A stretch of 25,244 bases of DNA from Tieghemiomyces parasiticus (Eukaryota > Kickxellomycota > Dimargaritomycetes > Dimargaritales > Dimargaritaceae), in NCBI GenBank assembly GCA_027575765.1, contig JANBPT010000712.1, forward strand, positions 1-25,244, in the 5' to 3' direction. Positions within the stretch are counted from its first letter, which is position 1, and each line of letters begins with the position of its first letter. Below, piece after piece: positions 1-8,011 of the stretch. The notes below the pieces were generated by a model. That model did no database searches. It saw nothing but the letters and a program-made list of their open reading frames with translations, and was not told where the DNA came from. A program made the translations under genes and the position numbers.

Positions 1-1000
1 TCAATATATACGCCTTGGGAGTTACCAGTCACTAGCCATGCTCCAGGCTGTCATTGATGGCAAAGCCAACCAGCCAGTGGGATACCAACTACAAGTCATC
101 ACTGCCCTTACCTATCCCTAATCAAAGTTCCTATACCTCACTGTGGTGGGCAAGACCCTGAGGGGCAGTATATTGCAAATGTAAGCAAGATAGAGAAAGT
201 ATAAGATAAAGAATATTAGTAGTTAGGTTGACAGACTATTATATACCCTAGAAGTGTGTGATTAGGTCTTTTGCTGGGGTCTCAATAGCTAGTCATGAAG
301 GCACTGGGTGCATTACCCTGGTCAATCATAGGTGTTGATGGAGCATTTTTGGTTCCTGTGTGGAATTGTGGTGGCTTACAGGGTTCTGCAGAGTGTTGGC
401 ATTTGAATAATGACTGTTACATAAGAACCTTACCTCATGTTTAAAGCAACAGCCACCCACAGTGCCACTATACACCAGTACTGATGCTCATGCAATCAAC
501 AGAACACCCACTATCTCCCAACTTAGCTTGACCTCCCAGAACCACCCTTGTAGACAACTTTACTATATTTTCATACTTTTCTATGCTTCTATGACTTTCT
601 ACACTAGCACACACTGACAAGGCCAAGCCATAGGCCAGGACCCTATATAAAGGCCCAAGTTAGATCCTAATAAACATCATCTTCTATCTCACTACTATCA
701 GTTCACCTATTATGATTAGACCTACTATTGGCGCCCAAACCAGTGACAGTCAATTCTCCACCACCACAATATGGTCTCAGACTAGACCAGGAAACACCCT
801 TCCATGCTAAACCCATTACAACCAAGACAACCACTCAAGCAACCCCCCAGTGCACAAGCATCAGCTATATAAGCCAACATATCTTTATTATCATGAGCTT
901 TATCTTATGTTTACATACTTTTGATTGAACTTCAATGAACCAGGACCCACCAGGGTCTGGATGGCCACACTTACCACAACAGTTACTATAGTGAGATGAG
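1..1000 (+). mobile_element. Probable decayed LTR-retrotransposon remnant
   Basis: This AT-richer stretch has the order of signals expected around a retrotransposon LTR on the plus strand: a TATA box (TATATAAAGG at 644-653), an AATAAA signal at 669-674, and a primer-binding-site-like sequence at 729-747. A 40-codon reading frame is open at the left edge and stops at 121; it could be the tail of a larger coding region, but I do not recognise it. Downstream of 747 only short interrupted frames are seen, so any gag region is decayed. The LTR start was not resolved: TGTTACATAAG at 415 is a candidate, but no matching terminal inverted repeat or second LTR is visible. Family (Ty3 or other) is not assignable. 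Confidence 0.3.
729..747 (+). other. Primer-binding-site-like sequence (tRNA complement)
   Basis: TGGCGCCCAAACCAGTGAC begins with TGGCGCC, the usual start of a minus-strand primer site complementary to the CCA end of a tRNA. It lies 55 bases after an AATAAA signal, as expected just past an LTR. Which tRNA it pairs with is not determined. Confidence 0.35.
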
Positions 1001-1270
1001 GACCTTCTGCAATGCTGGGCTAGACATTAGTTACCCCTATCCTAAAGAACAGCCTGTCACCCTGAATATGACTTGATTAGTTTACATGACTTGCCTTAAT
1101 CTAATACTTCCTATAATAGTTATCACAATACGTCACTAATTTAATGAGAAATAAGTATTTAAGTGCAATACTGACGTTAACCCTACCATACCACGGTTTA
1201 AGAATCAAAATTCATTAGAGCAATGGTGTGTAAAAACGAACGCAGTAAGTTGGGTAAGTGGCATGCCACT

Positions 1271-1813
1271 TTAGTCAGTGATGATATCATGTACTACAGG
1301 AGGCCGACCACCTAGGTACTGATACCATTCGTCGTACCCCTTCTTTATCTGATTGGGGAACGCCTGGCCAAGCTCCCAGCCAACCTGATATCCCTTAGTC
1401 ATCTCCTTGGACATGTCTATTATATGGTGACTAAACTTGTCAGCATAATTGTTGGGTGGCTGGCGCTCTAGGCTCTCCCCACTGGGTTCTGGTAGTGGCT
1501 TCCCAGTGAGCACATTATAAGTGTAGGAGGCACCATGCGAAACAGCACCAATGAGACCACCCCACTTTGCCAAAACAGGTCTGAGTTGCTCGAGGTAGTC
1601 CGGCCGTGGAGTATGGACAATTTTCGCCACCTCAGTGCTGATATAGTGATGCGGGATAATGGCCGAACTCTCTGTTGGTGCTGGTAGCTTGAATTTCGTG
1701 ATGGGTAGGATAGAAGGTGTTCCGATCTCGCTAACTGGGGCGAGTTGAGGCTTGGACAGCACTAGTGGCATGCCCAAAAGGCCAACCAAAACAAGCACAA
1801 CAATGTCCTTCAT
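1271..1813 (-). CDS. Small secreted cysteine-free protein, 180 aa, unknown function
   Basis: I chose the Met at 1813 because it places a classic signal peptide at the N-terminus: a Lys-Asp start, a Val/Leu-rich core at residues 4-19, and a likely cleavage near Ser20-Lys21. The frame stays open 42 codons further upstream, but that extension has no signal-like N-terminus. The mature chain has no cysteine. Its first 50 residues are Pro-rich; the rest has aromatic/Gly segments (WGGLIGA near 84-90, YQVGWELGQAF near 142-152, YDEWYQYLGG near 160-169) that may form a small helical fold. I recognise no family. A TATA-like element lies about 65 bases upstream. A secreted, possibly host-interacting role is inference from the signal peptide only. 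Confidence 0.7.
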   Translation of the reverse strand: MKDIVVLVLVGLLGMPLVLSKPQLAPVSEIGTPSILPITKFKLPAPTESSAIIPHHYISTEVAKIVHTPRPDYLEQLRPVLAKWGGLIGAVSHGASYTYNVLTGKPLPEPSGESLERQPPNNYADKFSHHIIDMSKEMTKGYQVGWELGQAFPNQIKKGYDEWYQYLGGRPPVVHDIITD

Positions 1814-4630
1814 GATGAGTTGAGACAAATTGTAGCAAGGCGATCTGATTAAAAGTAGCAATGAGACTGGATTCTTTAAAATATAATAACCACAAGGCAA
1901 CTTGGGTTTAGGTAAGTTAATATAAGTAGGCCGCTGCAAGCTCCCCCTGCTAGGACGAGAGGATGCACTGGAGATATAATGTGACTATAGATAGTGAAGA
2001 AGGGTAATGCTCTAGCCAGGGCTAAAAAATAGGGAGAAGGGTTGTGAATTGGCTATGAGGTTGAAATCAGAGAGGGCCATGAGAACTATTTATTAGCAGT
2101 ACCCGAAGTCGAAAGTAACCAGTACTCCGGCCGCGCCTCTCTGTCCCCCAGAGTCATTTCTTCTAATTTATGTGCCCGGCTCACACCTAGTCACCGCGGG
2201 GGGGAGGTGACACTGGGCCAAATTCGGTAACCTAGCTATAGGGGTATGCAGGTTCTAAAAACGAAATGTGGTGGCGGCGGGAGTGGAAAGGGAAGACGTG
2301 TGTGGGGGTGGGGGCAGTAAGACTTCTAGAGAGGCTGAAGCATGTGTACATCTTGTGTGTGATTCTTTCGATCCATTGGGTGCAAAATTGACAACGCTAA
2401 AGGCGACATGGATCGATCCACTGGAACACACACTACTTGGTATAAAGTGTTCATTTTATATTTTATAGTTGAACATGTAGCGCAACCATAGACCAGAACG
2501 TGTTGTCTAGATACTCCAGCGAAGCAACAGTTGCTACCGTCCCGTTCTCTCTCTCTTTAACGTCAGGTCAATACTGGTCAGGTTATGTCTATTAGACTTT
2601 GTTGCAGCACTGTTCACCGGCAAGGTTGGATGGTAACACTGTAATTATTTGGTTTTTATTTTACTTTGGCATTCCCCTCTTTTCTTCGGAAGTTGTCTGA
2701 TTTAATTTTTGCAACGGTATGACTCCATTGACCAAGTCGCCCACGGCCATTTTTGCGCAGTTAGAAGTGACCTTGGGCACCGAGGGAAATAAAAGAGCGG
2801 CACCAGGATGAGAATAAGTATGGATGGACCCGTGACGGTACGGCCGTGTTGTACAAAGAAGGGCTTACAGACTGACTTGACAGCTCATCCTAAACGGTGC
2901 CTCCCTCGCTTCAGCTGTATATTGTCAACTGTAACCGAAGGTGGGTAAAGAATCTTAGGGACAAGATACTTGGCGTCAACTCCCTTTCTGTCCCGCAGAT
3001 GTTGTTGCGCCACTGAGACCTGCCAAGGTCCGGTGTACTTGTACTACTCGCTCGTTGTCTGCCGACCTGTCAGCCCTGCGCCCCACTGAACAGCCGATTG
3101 AAGCCTAGGATGGGGGTGCCTCCCGGCCAGAGCTCGCGATAAAACTTAAAGCTGAGATGAAGGATTTAGGAAAGGAAAGGTGTACGGTGTAGTGGTGTTT
3201 TTCTCTCGCCCTCTCCCCCCCCCTCATGGGAGGAAATACTTTTATGAAACCTGAACTCCAACGATGGAATACAAAGGGCTGGTATGTCCTGCGATGTCCT
3301 CGGCACTAATTTTCACGTTTCCTCGTTGGGCGTTGGAACACCCAACCCCATTGAATATCCCACGCCTGCAGGCCTTCTTTACCTTTATCCATCTTCCAAT
3401 TACTTATTGTGCTCTTTTTACTGGACCCGCTGTACGCTTAACAATGGCCTCTACGTACCATGCAATCGAAAACAAGGTCAACCTCGGGCAATAATGACGT
3501 TAACGGGGACAGGAATGGTGGGCGTCGGCGTGAGCAGTCATCCCACCGCATGACTGATAGAACGTTGGCTTTACGATCCACTCCCCGTCCCTCACCTGGC
3601 GTCCTGCGCCGATCTACCACTGAAATGTTGATTCACTCATCATCGGTTCGGCAGCTGCCCATGTGTAGCCCTGCCGGTAAACCCTGTGGGACGCCACGTC
3701 GTAACTGACTTTCCACTCAGCTCCCTCCTCTAGCGGGGAGAATTTTTTACTTATTCTCCCTCAGTACCAAACCTCCGCCAGCTTAGCACAAATTAGCGTA
3801 CGTCCACACAGGGAGGGCCCTTTCAGGTGGAGAGCGGTATAAGTTACTGGGGGGGGGGAATTCCCACCCCTATTTCTTAAATTACTATCTAGGGAAAGGT
3901 ACTTTCCTCCCTGTCGTAGGGAAAACTATAAGCTACAAACTGGGAAACGGAAGATCAATTAACTGAAAAACGAATCAAACAAATTGCAGAATATTGGAAA
4001 ACGGTTGTGAGTGGGTGATAAGCTATCGTTTATTGAGTTGCGACTCGAAGGATCTTTTATAGCAAAGGATGACCGGCATCCTTTGGAATAGCTACAGCTT
4101 AGGTTAGGGGTGAACCCAAGGACGATAGTGCGAGGCGGGGCAGGCGCCTAGGCGAGTAGGAAGGTAGCTACCAAGCTACCGCATCAGCAAAAAAGGGTGG
4201 GTTGATGGAAGGAAAGTCCCAAGAGGCGAGAGGCAGCGGTGCCTGTCGGAGGGGAGACGCCGACTAGCAGATGAGGAAGGCTAGCATCGCCATAGTGGAA
4301 TATTGAATGGAAGGAAGAAGGCTAAAGAGATAAGGAAAGAAGCTTGGAAAAAGAAAGTGAGCTGTAGTGCAACAACTGATCGGATCAGTAGTTTAGGGCA
4401 CCACACTCCCTTTTAGCACACCTGTTGGCTGCATCTTGATGACTAATAATCGCGCCGAGGTTTCACTATGAGAGAGGTTAAGGTTTAGTATTTAATATTT
4501 ATGAGAAGCATTTAGGAGTCCAGTCTGTCGGCAGCGCCGTTCTATTTTTGAGAGGGGAAAACGATAATTGAAAATAACCTTGACAACGAATCCTACCACC
4601 TGGATCGATTGAATCCATCGCTTCGGATAC
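1814..4630. other. Long gene-free interval (2.8 kb)
   Basis: Only short overlapping frames (under 90 codons) in mixed phases are seen, with no recognisable protein, tRNA or snRNA. Small structures present are a run of ten G at 3849-3858, a ten-base palindrome CGCCTAGGCG at 4145-4154, and a seven-base-pair hairpin GGTAGCT/AGCTACC at 4163-4180. The left part holds the promoter of the 180-aa gene and the right part the 3' flank of the 704-aa gene. A minus-strand ATTAAA at 4491-4496 is a possible polyadenylation signal for the latter. Confidence 0.5.
1876..1886 (-). promoter_or_regulatory. TATA-like element of the 180-aa secreted protein gene
   Basis: Read on the minus strand this is TATATTTTAAA, about 65 bases upstream of the chosen start at 1813. 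Its position supports that start over the longer frame, because the longer start at 1939 would lie upstream of this element. Confidence 0.35.
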
Positions 4631-6745
4631 TTAAATCATCTCCAAGTATGAGTGGCGTCCGCTTACCGTTAGGAGGAAACGGAAGGCATTAAGGATAGCC
4701 GGCGAAGTGGCCGTGATGGGCGTTCTTTTTCTGTCTACTATAACATACTTGGCAGTATAGCTAGAGGACCCCAGAAGGTGCATTGACGTCTTATACGGTA
4801 CTCGCTCCCAGCGGTCTCGAAGATCCCTGTTGATATCATCGGGAAATGCGTGATGGTAAGCCAGGCTGTAGATCAATCCCTTCGAGTCAGGACTCTCCGG
4901 ATGGCGCCTGTAGGCGTACATTATGACGGCGTTGGGTACCCTGGCTATGGCATCGTAGAGCAGTCCCGTGTTGCGGTAGGTAGCGTACGCAGGTGAGTTG
5001 GAGCCACTGTCGGTGGAGGTGGCGGCGGGGTCGCCAGAGATAGGAGGCAGGCTTTGCATGAGCCCATCGGTGCTCTCTAGTTGTTCCTGGTCGACGGCCA
5101 TGATCTTCAGGGCCTGAGGCATAACCATCGACAGGTCGGGAGGTGAACCCGTATTCTGGTTCTGATAGTACCGCTGTAGATTGACGTTGATCGAGAGGTC
5201 AAACTCAGGACGGTCTGAAGGATGTGATTCGGCGCTAGCGATAGTGGGGGGCGTATCGGCTTTGTTTGCACCACCGGCGGCTTGGCGCACACCACTGCCA
5301 CGGGGACGACCAAGCTGCTCCCAGTTCCTATTGGAATTGTGACTGTAGCCCGCGCTATCTAACGAAACATCTGCAATGGGCACGTGTTTGTTATCCGCGT
5401 TACCGACCGGGCCTCTCGCATTGCGGCGCGCGTCGTTGTCGTCGTGGACATTGACTTTCCTATTGGGAATCGTCCCATACTCCTCGGCCTCCTCGAGCTG
5501 CGCTACATGCAAAGGCTGCGCTTTCTTCGCCGCTGGATCCAATCGATTTCTCCGGGAAGACCTAGTTGAGACCGTTTTGGCGGTTTTTGCGCTTCTTGTA
5601 CGCTTTTTACCGGAGTGTAGTTCCGCGGCCAGTGGCTGGGGCGCGAGGTTGGAAGAAGTGGCAATCGAGTCGGGGTTCAGTGACAACTGCTGGGCGGACT
5701 GGTCGAACATGCTAGTATCAACTTGGGGCGGCGGTAAATTGAGCAGATCATAAAATGACATGCCCAAAATGGAGTCCAGTTCGCTCGGGTGGTTCTGAGG
5801 TTCTTGGGTTTGAGGATGCTGCTTGGACCCCGACGGCGGAGTCGCAACAAACGTAGGGTTATCACTGGATAGGGAGTGAGTGTGTGATACAGACATCTGG
5901 TTGGGGGTGAAGAGCCTGTCCCCCATTTCCTGGGACATATTGGCCAGGTCAGCCTCTAGGAATTCCGAAGTGACTGCCAAGCCGTCTCTGGCCATCGGTC
6001 GCTGCGAAACATTCTCAAAGTTATTGTGCTCAACCCAGGATGACGTCCGCAACTGGCTTGGCGGCGCGGCAGGGTAGGCCCCCACATCGTGGATACCGTT
6101 GTAATTGTTACCATTATTGAACTGCGGCTGGACTGCCACTCTCTGTCGTCCAGTGGTAGTCAGCTGGCTGTCGGCTCGGGATGGGCCGCTGTAAACTTCA
6201 GAGGGTTGTTGGATAACGCTCGACGACGATCTATGGTACGGGTCCTGGATAACGGAGGGCTGGATGTACGGTGCCGACGGGTACCCTTGGCCAGAGTACC
6301 TGTGGGCGAACCGGGGTCTATTGGGATAGAATTCATGAGGCATCGACGCTCTCTGGGTCGGCCACCGCTGGCGATTCATCTGGCGATGGAAGTGGTGCGA
6401 CATGGTCCTCGGGCGCTGCATTGGCTGGCGCGCCACCGGCTGCCACATATACTGGGGTGACCCCATCTGTGGGGCTTGGTTCAAGGGTGCCCCATCCGGT
6501 GGATTATTCGGATACCATGGCCTCGGCTGAAACGCTTGGGGACGGCGTGGCGAATCCAAGGGGTAATACTGGTTCGCACTACCGTCCGAGTAGTATTCCT
6601 CGTCCACTCCGTCGTAATCAGGCTGCTGGGGGCCTGAATACGTCTGTGAATACGACGGATTGTTGTGGGGGGCGAACATGGCGGTAGAGGCCGCGACAAG
6701 CAGCCCCAAGGTCAAAGTGACCGAGCACAACATGGACGGAAGCAT
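4631..6745 (-). CDS. Secreted low-complexity protein with C-terminal globular-looking domain, 704 aa
   Basis: The first 22 residues form a signal peptide (hydrophobic core at 8-20, AST-A cleavage near 22). Its Cys7 is the only cysteine in the whole protein. Residues 25-350 are rich in Pro, Gln, Tyr, Ser, Asn and Met and look disordered. A strongly basic tract lies at 380-408 (KKRTRSAKTAK, SSRRNR), resembling a nuclear-localisation or polyanion-binding segment. The last ~115 residues (about 590-704) are denser in hydrophobic residues and look folded. There is a second Met at residue 5; either start keeps the signal peptide. No family is recognised. Possible roles, both inference, are a cell-wall or matrix protein, or a secreted effector of a parasitic fungus. 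A TATA-containing palindrome lies about 170 bases upstream. Confidence 0.8.
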   Translation of the reverse strand: MLPSMLCSVTLTLGLLVAASTAMFAPHNNPSYSQTYSGPQQPDYDGVDEEYYSDGSANQYYPLDSPRRPQAFQPRPWYPNNPPDGAPLNQAPQMGSPQYMWQPVARQPMQRPRTMSHHFHRQMNRQRWPTQRASMPHEFYPNRPRFAHRYSGQGYPSAPYIQPSVIQDPYHRSSSSVIQQPSEVYSGPSRADSQLTTTGRQRVAVQPQFNNGNNYNGIHDVGAYPAAPPSQLRTSSWVEHNNFENVSQRPMARDGLAVTSEFLEADLANMSQEMGDRLFTPNQMSVSHTHSLSSDNPTFVATPPSGSKQHPQTQEPQNHPSELDSILGMSFYDLLNLPPPQVDTSMFDQSAQQLSLNPDSIATSSNLAPQPLAAELHSGKKRTRSAKTAKTVSTRSSRRNRLDPAAKKAQPLHVAQLEEAEEYGTIPNRKVNVHDDNDARRNARGPVGNADNKHVPIADVSLDSAGYSHNSNRNWEQLGRPRGSGVRQAAGGANKADTPPTIASAESHPSDRPEFDLSINVNLQRYYQNQNTGSPPDLSMVMPQALKIMAVDQEQLESTDGLMQSLPPISGDPAATSTDSGSNSPAYATYRNTGLLYDAIARVPNAVIMYAYRRHPESPDSKGLIYSLAYHHAFPDDINRDLRDRWERVPYKTSMHLLGSSSYTAKYVIVDRKRTPITATSPAILNAFRFLLTVSGRHSYLEMI

Positions 6746-8011
6746 AGTGAACGGACCTGGATATCGGGGCTTTGAGGGTAACGAAAGGACTAGTACGATA
6801 ACGGCGTAAGTGGGCGCTAGGCTAAGATAATAACGAAGAAAATGATACTTCAGCAGGCCGACTAGGAAAAGGATAATAGATCAAAGATCTTCCAGCAGAG
6901 AAGTCGGGGTGCAGCATCACTATATAGTGATGATAAAGCGCAGGCAGTCGGCGAGTATAGCATTTCTACGGCTGAAAGGGCGGGCAGGCAAGCGTCTAAT
7001 TAGGGTGCGCAGCGAATCTGCCGCTTTTCCCTCTTTCCTCCGGCAGGAAAACCAACGCGTCCTTCCACCTGCTCCCTGGTGGCTTGTTACGGCATCGACC
7101 TCGTCTATACCTCCCCATCTGTGCCACCTATGCGGCTGTGCCGTTAAAGTTCATTCTAGGGGAAAATAGAAGAGACCGTAGGACACGGTAACGGTTTTAC
7201 ACCATGTGTCCTACCTCAATACCGTCGGGGGGCAGGGTGGCTGGTTTGAAACGACATGGAAATGATGAGGACGAAAAAAAAAGAGGAAGGGGAGCGTTAC
7301 GGGAGATACGTATCACGCCAAAACAACGGCTACAAGTGTAACCACAAGTTCGTATGTGCCCACCCGTACCATTCCTTTCGCCCTGCGCCGTTCCCTTTCC
7401 ATATGCGCTCGCTGCTGCCGGAAGAAGATAAAACGATGGGGGGTTGAACGCTGCCTTAACCTAGCGACAACACCGACGGTCCTGACACCGTCGGGCCCAG
7501 ACGCGGCTCGCCAAACCTGTCGACTGGCGACCAACGGCACTGATTTTGAGCCCAACCTGCTTATTGCTCAGGGGTGGACCTGGGGGGAGGGAGCGCCGCT
7601 ACTCGACTTTCATTTGATGGCGGTAGTAGCGATATTCCTGTAGAGTGGGGTCCTCTGCGCTCGGAGCGATCGGTAGCGATGCCCCTCCCCCACACCAGCA
7701 CCCTCCCCTTGGGCAGAAATAGACGCAACGAAACTTGTCATCCCCACTGCATAGATAACTTTGGCCACACGATTTACCTCTCGCTGCGAAACACCTATTC
7801 TCCGTGGTGGTCACGACAAAAGAAATTCCATCTAATAATCGTGACGCTTGCGACTGCACAACTAGTCAACGTTGGAAAACTACAACACTCCATACTAGCA
7901 CCCGCATAGGATACCATGCCCACCGCACTTTGACAACCTTTATAACCGCCAATAAACGATGCGCTGAGCATTTAATGTAACCTACATTGCAAAACAAAGA
8001 GAAAAAAAAAC
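6746..8011. other. Intergenic region between the 704-aa gene and Myb copy A
   Basis: The right part is the promoter region of the 704-aa gene; the left flank of the Myb gene carries its 3' end. A minus-strand ATTAAA at 7971-7976, about 36 bases past the Myb stop, is a possible polyadenylation signal. Only short frames in several phases are seen. One minus-strand frame at 7599-7859 is cysteine-rich but has no signal peptide and no other support. Confidence 0.5.
6915..6932. promoter_or_regulatory. 18-base perfect palindrome with TATATA core, likely promoter element
   Basis: CATCACTATATAGTGATG is its own reverse complement over all 18 bases. It holds a TATA-box-like core and sits about 170 bases upstream of the 704-aa secreted protein start. 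The TATA of the 393-aa secreted protein gene is at a similar distance (about 165 bases), which supports a promoter role. The symmetrical flanks could also bind a dimeric regulator. Confidence 0.4.

Noticed and set aside
1170..1190. TTAACCCTA resembling a telomere unit
   Set aside because: Single occurrence, not tandem.
3264..3708. Overlapping 76-89 codon plus-strand frames with a GTATGT near the start
   Set aside because: No acceptor joined them to anything recognisable; three frames overlap with no clear winner.
7599..7859. 86-codon minus-strand cysteine-rich frame (seven Cys)
   Set aside because: No signal peptide, no exon partner or promoter seen, and competing frames on the other strand; likely chance.
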